Positions 25,710-34,220 of a stretch of DNA of 64,000 nt are shown one piece after another. This DNA comes from Photobacterium sp. GJ3 (GTDB lineage Bacteria; Pseudomonadota; Gammaproteobacteria; Enterobacterales; Vibrionaceae). How positions within the stretch are numbered: the stretch's first letter is position 1; every line of letters begins with the position of its first letter. The notes under the pieces are model-generated. The model saw only the letters and a program-made list of their open reading frames with translations, made no database searches and was not told the DNA's origin. The translations under genes and the position numbers were made by a program. The DNA lies in assembly GCF_018199995.1 (NCBI RefSeq), contig NZ_CP073578.1, forward strand, positions 1,178,001 through 1,242,000, given 5' to 3'.

Positions 25710-27074
25710 ATGAGCAACGTCGACTTAGTGATCGTCGGTAATATCGTTACACCCGATATCGTGATTGAAAACGGATTTGTCAGTGTCACTGACGGTAAAA
25801 TCACTGAAATTGGGGAGCGGTTTGAAGGTTCGGCCTCACGAACATTTGATGCAAAAGGAAAGTGGGTTTTGCCGGGTATCATTGACGGTCAGGTGCATAC
25901 GGGCAGCCAAGCCGGTCGGGAAGGCATCGGTCTGGGGACTCGTGCGGCAGCGGCTGGTGGCGTGACGACCATTGTCGATATGCCTTACGACTCACCTATC
26001 CCGGTAACGACTGCAGAAATTTTTAAGCAGAAAGTGGATATCGTTGAACGCGATGCCCACGTAGATGTAGCACTTTACGGCACCATCGCAAAACAGGATG
26101 GCATGAGCGAAATTCAACCGATGATCGATGCGGGTGCCTGCGGTTTTAAAGTGTCTCAGTATGAAACGGATCCGAAGCGCTTTGCTCGTATTGCACCTTA
26201 CGACATGCTCGAGGCTTTTCGTATTGTTGCGCCTTCCGGGCTGGCATGCGGGGTCCACAACGAAAATCAGGAAGTGGTCGATCATGCGATTGAATGTGTA
26301 AACGCCAGCGGCAATAACCATTACACCAGCTACGGTCTCAGCCGTCCGCCGATTTCAGAAACACTGGCCATCAATGAGGTGTATGAAATCGGCGTGGAAA
26401 GTCGTTGCCGGGCTCATGTTGTTCATTGTTCTCTGGACCGGGGCTTTGAGATTTGTGAATCCTATAAAGCCCTGAACTATTCAGTCTCGATTGAAACTTG
26501 CGTGCAATATCTCATGTTTTCAGAAGAAGATATGGCGCATCTCGGTGCCCAGATCAAACAAGGCCCCCCAATCCGTCCGAGCGAGCAGAAAGAAAAATTG
26601 TGGCAACGTATCGCCAAGGGTCATGTGGATTTCGTTTCTTCAGATCATGTCGCCTGGAGTCTGGATCGCAAACAGAAGGGGCATTTCCTCAGTAATTCTT
26701 CTGGCATGCCGGGATTGGAAACGTTGTTACCCGCTTTTTATACCGGCTGTGTGGTACGTCATATTCCAATCCCTGTGGTCGCCAAGCTGTTGTCTGAAAA
26801 TGTGGCGAAACATTTCTGTATTTATCCGCAAAAAGGGGCGATTCAAGTCGGTAGTGATGCAGATTTCACTGTTTTGTCACCTGAGCCTTTCATTTTTGAC
26901 GAGACCAAACAGCATGGCGCTGCTGAGTGGAGCCCGTTTCATGGAATGGAAATGGCTGGTCAGGTACAAGCAACTTTCCTCAGAGGCCAACAGGTATGGG
27001 ATGGTGAAAATGTTCTGGCGCAGGCCGGTTACGGCACCTTTGTTCGTCCTCAGCATACGATAAAAAGCGCGTAA
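25710..27074 (+). CDS. Hydantoinase/allantoinase-like amidohydrolase
   Basis: 454 aa cyclic amidohydrolase (dihydroorotase/hydantoinase/allantoinase group) that opens a cyclic amide such as a hydantoin to an N-carbamoyl amino acid. Seen: 'KWVLPGIIDGQVHTGSQ', carboxylated-lysine region 'ACGFKVSQYE', metal ligands 'HNENQ' and 'HVVHCS', and 'SSDHVAW' with the catalytic Asp. The first metal motif reads DGQVH rather than DxHxH, that is, Gln in place of the first His; this variant occurs in some dihydroorotase-like enzymes. Flanking carbamoylase genes favour hydantoin use over allantoin. Confidence 0.85.
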   Translation: MSNVDLVIVGNIVTPDIVIENGFVSVTDGKITEIGERFEGSASRTFDAKGKWVLPGIIDGQVHTGSQAGREGIGLGTRAAAAGGVTTIVDMPYDSPIPVTTAEIFKQKVDIVERDAHVDVALYGTIAKQDGMSEIQPMIDAGACGFKVSQYETDPKRFARIAPYDMLEAFRIVAPSGLACGVHNENQEVVDHAIECVNASGNNHYTSYGLSRPPISETLAINEVYEIGVESRCRAHVVHCSLDRGFEICESYKALNYSVSIETCVQYLMFSEEDMAHLGAQIKQGPPIRPSEQKEKLWQRIAKGHVDFVSSDHVAWSLDRKQKGHFLSNSSGMPGLETLLPAFYTGCVVRHIPIPVVAKLLSENVAKHFCIYPQKGAIQVGSDADFTVLSPEPFIFDETKQHGAAEWSPFHGMEMAGQVQATFLRGQQVWDGENVLAQAGYGTFVRPQHTIKSA

Positions 27075-27107
27075 CCTGCTTCAGCAACAGCAATGTAAGG
27101 ATTCATC

Positions 27108-27974
27108 ATGTCAGTTCAGATTCATAAGACGCGACTATGGGAAAGCATCGAAAAGCTGGCCGAATATACGGAGCCAGGTCAGCCATATACCCGTCGGTCT
27201 TTTTCGCCGATGTTTCTACAGGGACGGGAATGGCTGAAGCGCCAATTTATCGATGCAGGACTAGAGGTCGAAGTGGATGCCGGTGGGAATTTAATGGGTC
27301 AATATCCCGGACGAAACCCGGAGTTACCGCCGATTGTTTCGGGCTCCCACAGTGACACCGTTCCGGATGGCGGACGTTTTGATGGGATTGCCGGGGTATT
27401 AACGGCACTGGAAGTTGCTCGTACTCTGAAAGAAAACCATATTGAGCTCAACCGAACGTTTGTCGTCGTCGACTTTCTGGCCGAAGAGCCGAGCGATTAT
27501 GGCTTGTCTCGGGTTGGCAGTCGGGCGCTGACCGGTGATCTGTCAGCAGACATGCTGCAATACACTGCTCCCGATGGTTCAACACTTGCGGAAGGGATTC
27601 AGCGGGTCGGTGGAAATAGCAGCGAGCTCAATCAGCCTTTAATGGCCCCTGGTGATGTCGCGGGCTTTTTTGAATTGCATATTGAGCAAGGACCGGTATT
27701 AGAAACGGAACAACTGCCAATCGGCATTGTGACGAATATTGTTGGCATCACCCGGGTCGACATGAGTTTTCATGGCAGACCGGATCATTCCGGTACGACA
27801 CCCATGGATATTCGTGCCGATGCGCTTGCTGCAGCTGCTAAGGTTATCGCAACCGTCAATGACAATGCGCAAAAATGGCTGAAGCAACCAGAATATCTGG
27901 TTGCCACAGTAGGGAAGATAAATGTACAGCCTAATGCTTCTAATGTGGTGCCCGGCCGTGTTGATATGACCAAA
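27108..27974 (+). pseudogene. M20-family N-carbamoyl-L-amino acid hydrolase/allantoate amidohydrolase, 3' truncated by an IS
   Basis: The visible ~289 residues are clearly M20 carbamoylase: 'GREWLKRQFIDAGLEVEVDA', 'GSHSDTVPDGGRFDGIAGVL' (metal His and Asp), 'FLAEEPSDYGLSRVGSRAL' (catalytic Glu), 'FFELHIEQGPVLE', and 'FHGRPDHSGTTPMDIRADAL'. It reads normally to 'NVVPGRVDMT' and then enters IS200/IS605 DNA, ending after 22 foreign codons. About 100 C-terminal residues, including the last metal His region, are lost, and no remnant of them is seen right of the IS. So the L-selective or allantoate branch is probably dead, whereas the D-carbamoylase is intact. Confidence 0.88.
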
Positions 27975-28033
27975 AAACACGACAAGCTCCGTCCTTGTAG
28001 GGCGGAGAAGGATAGCGCAAGCTGCGAAGCAGC

Positions 28034-28438
28034 TTAATGCGGCCTATCTTGTTGTTCGATGTATTGTTTTAACACTTCTATCGGAGCACCACCAACAGAG
28101 CCAGCAAAGTAGCTTGGCGACCAAAGAGCATCTTTCAGGTACGCTGGCTTATGCAACTCGGGGTGGTGTTGCTTCAACCTCCGACTGGATACGCCTTTCA
28201 GGCTATTAACCAACTTCGATATAGCCACTTTAGGCGGGTAGTTCACCAGGAGATGAACATGGTCCTGCTCTCCGTTGAACTCTGTGATCTCCGCTTCAAA
28301 GTCAGCGCAGACTTTTTCCATTATGCCCCGCATCGTTTGTAGGTGCTCATCAGTAAACACTTTGCCTCGGTACTTAGTGATAAATATGAGGTGTACGTGC
28401 ATCAAAAATACACAGTGACGCCCTTTCCGAAACTCCAT
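28034..28438 (-). CDS. tnpA: TnpA, HUH-Y1 transposase
   Basis: 134 aa. Single-strand transposase of the IS200/IS605 family. It has the HUH pair at His60-Val-His62 in 'EQDHVHLLVNYPPK' and the catalytic tyrosine candidate Tyr126 in 'LKQYIEQQ'. Length and motifs are complete, so it may be active. Transcribed away from tnpB, 46 bases between their starts. Confidence 0.94.
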   Translation of the reverse strand: MEFRKGRHCVFLMHVHLIFITKYRGKVFTDEHLQTMRGIMEKVCADFEAEITEFNGEQDHVHLLVNYPPKVAISKLVNSLKGVSSRRLKQHHPELHKPAYLKDALWSPSYFAGSVGGAPIEVLKQYIEQQDRPH

Positions 28439-28484
28439 AGACCAACCTTTACAATTAGCTTCAAAGCGCTTATGTTAAAGGAAT

Positions 28485-29579
28485 ATGAGCATTCAGACCA
28501 AAACTTTAAGTGTTAGGGTTAAAGATAAACATGCGAAGCTGCTGAGGCAGATGTCGTATGAAGTTAATCAGTGCTTTAACTTTGCTAACGAACTAACCAT
28601 GAAAGCTAGTCGCAACTATAGCGATGCTGGCGCGGTTAAACCTGTCTGGATGTCAGCTTACGACACCCAAAAGCCTGTTCTAAAGTTCAGAAAGGAATCG
28701 GGGTTTATTATCCCATCTCACACCGCGCAAGAGGTATGTGCCAAACATGCTCAAGCAAGAAAGCAATTCAAACGTGCTAAGTTACGCTGGCGCGTAAGTT
28801 CTGGCTCTAAACGCTCTCTGGGCTTTGTTCCATTCAAGAAAGGTTCGGCCAAGTGGAAGAATGGTCAGGTAGTGTTTGCGAAGCACATCTTTAAAGTATG
28901 GGATACCTACGGGCTTTCACAGTACGAATTCACCTCTGGTTCTTTCTCTGAAGACTCTAGAGGGCGTTGGTACTTCAATGTGTGCGTACAGGTAGAGCAA
29001 TTACCCACAGCCACAGGTAAAGCCGCCATTGGGGTGGATTTAGGGCTTAAAGACACTGCGACGTGCAGTGATGGCACTAAGCTAGAGCGTGGTAACTTCT
29101 ACCGCGATCTAGAAGCGGATTTGGGTATCGCTCAGAGAGCGAATAAGAAAAAGCGAGTTAAGGCAATTCACGCGAAGATAAAAAATCGTCGCAAGGATGC
29201 TTTACATAAATTCAGTACGCAGCTTGTAAATAACAACGCTGCGATAATCGTTGGCGATGTGAGCAGTACCAAGCTGGTTAAAACCAAGATGGCAAAATCG
29301 GTTTTAGATGCTGGTTGGTCAATGCTCAAAACACAGTTGGAATATAAAGCGATAGCGCGGTCAGTTGTGTTCGAAGTAGTCAACGAATCGTACTCCACCG
29401 TAACTTGTTCGTGCTGCGGGGCTATCCCCGACAGCAGTCCGAAAGGTAGAGCAGGCTTGCGAATAAGAGAATGGGTGTGCTCTGAGTGCGGAGCAGAGCA
29501 CGACCGCGACGTAAACGCGGCAAGCAATATTCTCGCGGCGGGGCATCGCCGTCTAGCTGTAGGAATCCCCGCGCTTTAG
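28485..29579 (+). CDS. tnpB: TnpB, RNA-guided RuvC nuclease
   Basis: 364 aa. TnpB cuts DNA matching its guide RNA and helps retain the element. RuvC-I Asp185 is in 'AAIGVDLGLKD'; the zinc finger pairs are Cys308/Cys311 and Cys332/Cys335; RuvC-III Asp342 is in 'HDRDVNAASNIL'. At the usual RuvC-II place, 'IIVGDVSSTKL', the expected Glu is Gly257. A Glu occurs instead in 'FEVVNESYST' (Glu297, Glu301), a displaced position known in some TnpB groups. The frame is intact. Confidence 0.92.
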   Translation: MSIQTKTLSVRVKDKHAKLLRQMSYEVNQCFNFANELTMKASRNYSDAGAVKPVWMSAYDTQKPVLKFRKESGFIIPSHTAQEVCAKHAQARKQFKRAKLRWRVSSGSKRSLGFVPFKKGSAKWKNGQVVFAKHIFKVWDTYGLSQYEFTSGSFSEDSRGRWYFNVCVQVEQLPTATGKAAIGVDLGLKDTATCSDGTKLERGNFYRDLEADLGIAQRANKKKRVKAIHAKIKNRRKDALHKFSTQLVNNNAAIIVGDVSSTKLVKTKMAKSVLDAGWSMLKTQLEYKAIARSVVFEVVNESYSTVTCSCCGAIPDSSPKGRAGLRIREWVCSECGAEHDRDVNAASNILAAGHRRLAVGIPAL

Positions 29580-29600
29580 CTCGGGGAGGATGTCAATTCA
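29400..29600 (+). ncRNA. Probable omega (reRNA) guide RNA of tnpB
   Basis: In IS200/IS605 elements the guide RNA covers the 3' end of tnpB and the right end, with its guide part starting just outside the element. Here the tnpB tail is followed by CCCCGCGC-TTTA-GCTCGGGG (about 29568-29587), a typical right-end hairpin. The guide would begin near 29601, reading TTCAATGTGTTTATCAG. Start and end are estimated from family knowledge. Confidence 0.45.
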
Positions 29601-29616
29601 ATGTGTTTATCAGATG

Positions 29617-29642
29617 TAGGTACTGGACGGATCCAGTACCTA
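29617..29642. repeat. Perfect short palindrome beside the IS right end
   Basis: TAGGTACTGGA-CGGA-TCCAGTACCTA, 11-base perfect arms and a 4-base loop, 16 bases outside the IS. There is no T run for a terminator. It may be a regulator site or the scar of another element. The rest of 29643-29871 shows no gene or clear promoter. Confidence 0.5.
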
Positions 29643-29871
29643 TCGACTTGATTTCAGTCGAGCCCCACGCTCCCCACGACAGCTCAAACAATCACGACGT
29701 GCCCGTCTTTATCTCGTCAAAAATTTGGCATACGAAAGATCGGAGCCAGCCCCTGCAAACCTTTTTCAAACCAAGCTCACTCTCCCTTCACTGAAATGCC
29801 GCTCTTTATTGGCGCATGGCTTGAATCCGGCTATGCTACTGAACTCATTGTGTTTGATTCAGGAAAGCGGC

Positions 29872-30639
29872 ATGTCTATCTCTGCTTATAAATTTGATCT
29901 CAGTCTGCCACATTGCCAATGGTGGTTAGCGATCACGTCTCCTCAGATTTGCTATAACCGCGAGCATTATGATTACGACATGCCCGGTATGCGGACATCT
30001 GAAGCGGGGTTGGCCGAGTGGGCAAAAAATATCTCGGAGTCCTGGGGGATAGAGACACGCCGCGACTGGCATCAGATGATACATCAACTGGCGATGGCTG
30101 AAGTGCATGGCAATGTGTGGCGCAGTGAGTTCAGTCGTCGGGCCTGTATGACCAATCAGGCATGGTTGCAGCGGATTGATGCGACAAAAAGTGAAGTAGC
30201 ACAGGGCGAACTGCGATTTGTTGATGCAGTGTTCAGACATGTCGGTGTTGCCGGTTTCAAAGCCTGGGATTATTGCCGGGCCTCATTTCTGACCCGGGCT
30301 GGCTATGCCATCGGCAAAGTCACTCAGGAAGAGTTCGCTTTTCTACTGAATTATTTATCACGCCAGATTCAACGTGACTATTTGAGCTGGGAACAGTATC
30401 TGCAAAGTTTTATTTTTGGCCGGGCCTATTGGGAATACATGAATGATGAAGACGAGGATGAAGTGAACATTCCTTATTTGCTCAGTAATGGCTTTGGCAT
30501 TGGTTACAGCCAGTTTTTCAATCTGATCGACAATGATCCGGACATTCCGATCCCGGCGCTGGCCTGGGACGTCAGGTTGCCGGACATTCAGGTGCCAGAA
30601 TCTCTGAATGCATTATTGAATGAAACGAGTGAGGGATGA
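29872..30639 (+). CDS. DUF1266-family protein of the HscC module (YbeU-like)
   Basis: About 255 aa from the ATG at 29872, with AGGAAAG upstream. The C-terminal two thirds match the DUF1266 pattern: 'FVDAVFRHVGVAGFKAWDYC' and 'FGRAYWEYMNDEDED', helical and soluble. In E. coli, ybeU (DUF1266), djlB and hscC stand next to one another; here the same three are present in a 6-kb stretch. The molecular role is unknown; co-occurrence with an Hsp70 and a J protein suggests a client or accessory factor. It overlaps the J gene by 4 bases. Confidence 0.85.
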   Translation: MSISAYKFDLSLPHCQWWLAITSPQICYNREHYDYDMPGMRTSEAGLAEWAKNISESWGIETRRDWHQMIHQLAMAEVHGNVWRSEFSRRACMTNQAWLQRIDATKSEVAQGELRFVDAVFRHVGVAGFKAWDYCRASFLTRAGYAIGKVTQEEFAFLLNYLSRQIQRDYLSWEQYLQSFIFGRAYWEYMNDEDEDEVNIPYLLSNGFGIGYSQFFNLIDNDPDIPIPALAWDVRLPDIQVPESLNALLNETSEG

Positions 30640-33491
30640 CGATGAGCTGTTGGGACATTCTAGAGATTGCGCAAACCACCGACGAAAAAGCCATTCAAAA
30701 GGCTTACCGAATCAAGCTGCGTCAGCATCATCCTGAAGATGATCCAGAAGGTTTTCAAACCGTTCGGGCTGCTTATGAAGCCGCGATTGCCAGCCTCGAA
30801 ACTCTGGCAAAAGGGCAGGACAATGCCCCGGTTCAGCCAATACTGGATGATGCCGAGGTTGTTCCGTTGGTACCGGATGCGCAGACGAACCGAGGGCGTG
30901 AGGGTAGCCCGCATGAGTTGATAACATCCCTGCAGCAATTACTGATGGATCCGCAACGACGGTTTCAGCCTGCGATGTGGCAAGACTGGATTGATGCAGT
31001 TCAGGGGTTGCCCATTACCCAGCAACAGGCAATTTCAGATGCAACCGTGACGCAGATCACGAACAACCGCTGGTTACCGGGCGAAATCATTGAACTGCTC
31101 TGGCATGGATTGAGCTGGGAGCTTTTATTGAGCGGGACACCTGAACAGAGCGAGCTGGGGGAGTTTCTCGAGGACTGGCGTCAGCAAGCGTTATCGATCA
31201 CCTTGTCTCACCTGGATGCAATGCCGGGGGCTGAACAGCGGGCCGTGCTGAGCTTCTTGAGGCCATTTCATCTTGCCATGGGTTATGGCGAAGTCGCGGC
31301 GCTGAAGAATATTCTTTCGCAGCCGATGGCCACCAGTTTGGTTGCTTCCGTGACCTTTCGGGTCAGTCTGCTGAAGGGCTTTCTTGCCTGCCAGCAATTG
31401 CCGGAAACTCTGGCGGCGTATTTGGTTCACCAGCTGCTGGAGGCCGATCCCGACACCCTGACGCTTGGGCAGTGGGAAATTCTGGGTGAAGTCAGTCGCA
31501 AGCTGGGGGATCTGGAGGCAGTCCATCGGGTTTCTGAACGTTTGCTCGCGCTGAATGCGTTCGCCGAGGTGGCGGAGTTGCAATACCAGCAAACCGTACC
31601 GCATAACCGGCTGCTGGCACTGTGCTACGGGTTTCTTCGTCAGCAATGGCAACCTTTACCACAAGTTTACTGGCGTGCAGAACGTCAGCTTTTTCCACAA
31701 CCGGAATCAGACCCGGAAAGCCGGCTGTTTTTGTGGTTGTATGGCCAACTGACCGGACATGATCACCCAGGATTCAGTCATCGGCTTGATTTTGCGGGCA
31801 TGACCGGGATTGAAGCCTTGTTGACGGAGGCCTTCTGGGCCGGACGTTTTGGCAGTTGGGCGTGGCTGGCACAGATTCAGCAAAAACTGAATGCATTCGA
31901 AATAGCATTGCCTGAACACCAGTATGCAGTTGAGCTGACAAAAGCATGGGTACAACGACAATGCAACTTGAAGGCTGGCAGCACATCCTTACAGCAAAAA
32001 TTGGATCTTTACGAAACAGATGCCTTCTTTCAGGTGGAGCCACTGACCGATCAGGAATTTGAATCGCTCAGTAAGGCGCAGTGGCTTGATTGCCTGGTCC
32101 GTCATCCGCTATTGCCGGATGCCTGGTTTCAAAAGTTCACTGAAACCGGCATCCTCACGCAGCAGGCGCTCTGGGATGCCAATACCTATCCGGCCTATGT
32201 TGATTCCCTGAATTTCTTCCGGTGTGTGAACCCCGATTTCCGGCTGGCCAGTTGCTGGCAGGACACGCCGTTTCAAGGTGTTTTTGATTGGGCATTGTTT
32301 TACTACGGGCATATGTCTCCGGTCGGGACGGCAAGGCAGTCGATGATTGATGCTTTGCCTTTACTTCCTGCAGAACAGCAGCAAGGGCCAATGGCGAAGT
32401 TGCTGCCTTTTGCGGCGTCGCCGGATACTTTCCTGCCGGATGCCGTTCAGGCGTTGAATGAATTTCCGGAACAGTTTGTTTACCGGACCCTTGTGGATGA
32501 TCAGGTCACTTTGCTGACCCGTTCCTGCGATCAGACGCAATTGCTCGAGCTCGCACAAACCGGAGATATTACGGCTTGTTGCGCCTTGTCGCGTGTGCTG
32601 GCGAAGGATCATTTTGATGAAGCCATTGTCTTCTGGAACCTCACAGCGGCTGCGTTAAGGCAGCACCCGCATTTTCTGGATGTCGTGTCCTGGCAGCAGC
32701 AGTCTCTGATTCGTTTACGGGAAGAGAAAGGGCTGGATCAGGAGAACTATCGTGTGACTGAACCGACCTTTTTGTACGCCATGCTGACCCGAGATAAAGA
32801 CTGGTTTATTCCGCCGGTAGAAATGGCTGATCATTCTCCGGTTGATGATGCCAAGAATTTTCATTATCCGATGTACCACCTGTTAACACAGTTACATCTG
32901 GGGTTGGGGGAGAAAGGGTATGACTTGTCTCCAATGAAGCATCTGGCTTACAGTCGAAAAGGGCAGACTGCGTTGCAGCAGGCAACGGCTGATATTGCGA
33001 TTACCCATCTGGAGCAAATGTATCAGCATAAGCTGACGCAAGACATTCAGCAGAAAGGCAAACAAGCGGCGAGCTTCAGTCGTCGGCGTTTGCAGTGGCT
33101 GGCAATTTTCTTTTTTGTGTCCTGGTTGCTTTTCTTCACGCCAACGTTTTTTGAAGCCGACGGGCAGGCTCGTTCCCAGATTGCTGGCGTGAGTTTGCTG
33201 GTTTATCAGGTGTTGCTCTTTGTCTGCCACAGTTTTGTTGTGTGGCGAATTGGTCAACCCATCATTGAACGGCGAAACCGGATGCGTTATGCCGGCTATG
33301 CCACCTTTGTGCTGATTGCAGCCCTGTGGACGAAATCTCCGGTTCTGGCGTTGATCAACCTCATTACCCATTGGTTTACCGCAAGAGGGCTAACCCAGCT
33401 TTACGGAAATGGCGGATGGGAGAAAAAAGTGGTGAAAAAACGAACCGTCAATTTACGCAAATTGCTCGGGATGAAAGAAAAGAAAAAGTAA
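30636..33491 (+). CDS. J-domain protein with long TPR-like body and C-terminal membrane helices (DjlB-like)
   Basis: 951 aa, about twice the size of E. coli DjlB. An N-terminal J domain (residues 1-50, 'CWDILEIAQTTDEKAIQKAY' then 'RIKLRQHHPEDDPEGFQ') carries HPE where the Hsp70-stimulating tripeptide is usually HPD. Residues ~80-800 are helical and repeat-like, with no motif I can name. Near the C-terminus are four hydrophobic stretches (from 'LQWLAIFFFVSWLLFFTPTF' on) and a basic tail. It probably works with the HscC encoded downstream at the membrane. It starts inside the DUF1266 stop. Confidence 0.8.
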   Translation: MTMSCWDILEIAQTTDEKAIQKAYRIKLRQHHPEDDPEGFQTVRAAYEAAIASLETLAKGQDNAPVQPILDDAEVVPLVPDAQTNRGREGSPHELITSLQQLLMDPQRRFQPAMWQDWIDAVQGLPITQQQAISDATVTQITNNRWLPGEIIELLWHGLSWELLLSGTPEQSELGEFLEDWRQQALSITLSHLDAMPGAEQRAVLSFLRPFHLAMGYGEVAALKNILSQPMATSLVASVTFRVSLLKGFLACQQLPETLAAYLVHQLLEADPDTLTLGQWEILGEVSRKLGDLEAVHRVSERLLALNAFAEVAELQYQQTVPHNRLLALCYGFLRQQWQPLPQVYWRAERQLFPQPESDPESRLFLWLYGQLTGHDHPGFSHRLDFAGMTGIEALLTEAFWAGRFGSWAWLAQIQQKLNAFEIALPEHQYAVELTKAWVQRQCNLKAGSTSLQQKLDLYETDAFFQVEPLTDQEFESLSKAQWLDCLVRHPLLPDAWFQKFTETGILTQQALWDANTYPAYVDSLNFFRCVNPDFRLASCWQDTPFQGVFDWALFYYGHMSPVGTARQSMIDALPLLPAEQQQGPMAKLLPFAASPDTFLPDAVQALNEFPEQFVYRTLVDDQVTLLTRSCDQTQLLELAQTGDITACCALSRVLAKDHFDEAIVFWNLTAAALRQHPHFLDVVSWQQQSLIRLREEKGLDQENYRVTEPTFLYAMLTRDKDWFIPPVEMADHSPVDDAKNFHYPMYHLLTQLHLGLGEKGYDLSPMKHLAYSRKGQTALQQATADIAITHLEQMYQHKLTQDIQQKGKQAASFSRRRLQWLAIFFFVSWLLFFTPTFFEADGQARSQIAGVSLLVYQVLLFVCHSFVVWRIGQPIIERRNRMRYAGYATFVLIAALWTKSPVLALINLITHWFTARGLTQLYGNGGWEKKVVKKRTVNLRKLLGMKEKKK

Positions 33492-33498
33492 GTCCAGG

Positions 33499-33523
33499 AA
33501 GAGGCCGTATGGCCTCTTTTTTT
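33499..33523 (+). terminator. Terminator after the J-protein gene
   Basis: AAGAGGCC-GTAT-GGCCTCTT followed by a T run (to 33523), 8 bases past the stop. A classic intrinsic terminator ending the DUF1266/J-protein operon. Confidence 0.9.
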
Positions 33524-33636
33524 ATATCCTCGAGGGCTTTCAAGTTTGCAGGGCAGGATGCTAACGAATACATAGAAGTTATGCACTTTATTTCTTATCA
33601 TGCATGTTTGTATCATTGCTATGGAAAGTTAATAGA

Positions 33637-34157
33637 ATGAAAATAGCTATCTATTTGCCCCCCTAATCACTGGTTTGGGATTTTCTTCGTTTGCTGCTTC
33701 ACTTGAATATGAGCCAGCTCAAGATTTGATTTTGGGTGAAAATGTCCAGGAATTACATATTGTTGACATTAATGGCGATCATCGTAAGGATCTGGTTTGG
33801 GTGACCACGACGGGCGATGTGAGATACCAATTAAAACGAAATGATTCGAAGGCAACATTGTCTAATTTACCGGGGACTCGCTGGCGTTTAGAGTACCGGA
33901 ATGATAAGGGAATCAAATTTATTGATTTCACTTCTTCTGGCGGTGTCATGACAACAAGCAGTAACGTTGTTTATAAAATTAATCAGCTGATGATGACAGA
34001 AAATAATGAGCTTTCTTTCTGCACTGATGCTTCATCTGGTATGTCACAAACGGATTGTGAATGGGTTTACCGGGTTACAGATATTCAACCAAATACGATG
34101 ACTGGTGTAGATGATAGAACTGGGCTTCTTTGGGATGCCTATAAATTAGTGCAATAG
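33637..34157 (+). pseudogene. Small secreted FG-GAP-like protein, frame broken in a C run
   Basis: The ATG at 33637 (GGAAAG site upstream) starts 'MKIAIYLPP' and hits a stop right after six C (33658-33663). One more C would continue 'LITGLGFSSFAA', completing a signal peptide, into the long frame to 34157. That frame has one FG-GAP/VCBS-like unit, 'VDINGDHRKDLVWVTTTG', and two cysteines near the end ('SFCTD', 'TDCEW'). No known function. The C run may be a sequencing error or a slippage switch. It sits between the J protein and hscC, with its own terminator. Confidence 0.6.
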
Positions 34158-34168
34158 TGAGATTGAGC

Positions 34169-34201
34169 TTTCAGGGGCAATGATTGCCCCTGAAATTTTT
34201 T
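34169..34201 (+). terminator. Strong intrinsic terminator
   Basis: Perfect 12-base arms TTTCAGGGGCAA-TGA-TTGCCCCTGAAA, then six T. It ends the small secreted protein gene and faces the convergent hscC gene. Confidence 0.93.
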
Positions 34202-34220
34202 GAGTTCGATCCGGTACAGA

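Larger units (their letters stand above)
27975..29600. mobile_element. IS200/IS605-family element with tnpA and tnpB
   Basis: About 1.6 kb with divergent tnpA (Y1 transposase) and tnpB. The left end holds two small hairpins, CTCCGTCC-TTGTA-GGGCGGAG (about 27988-28008) and AAGCTGC-GAA-GCAGCTT (28018-28034), expected for subterminal TnpA recognition. The right end has CCCCGCG...CTCGGGG just after tnpB and ends near GGATGTCAA (about 29600). There are no terminal inverted repeats or target duplication, as is normal for the family. The exact ends are estimated. Confidence 0.85.

Noticed and set aside
26491..27063. Open frame of ~190 codons overlapping the hydantoinase gene
   Set aside because: Shadow frame of a well-supported enzyme; W/C/R-rich sequence without family features.
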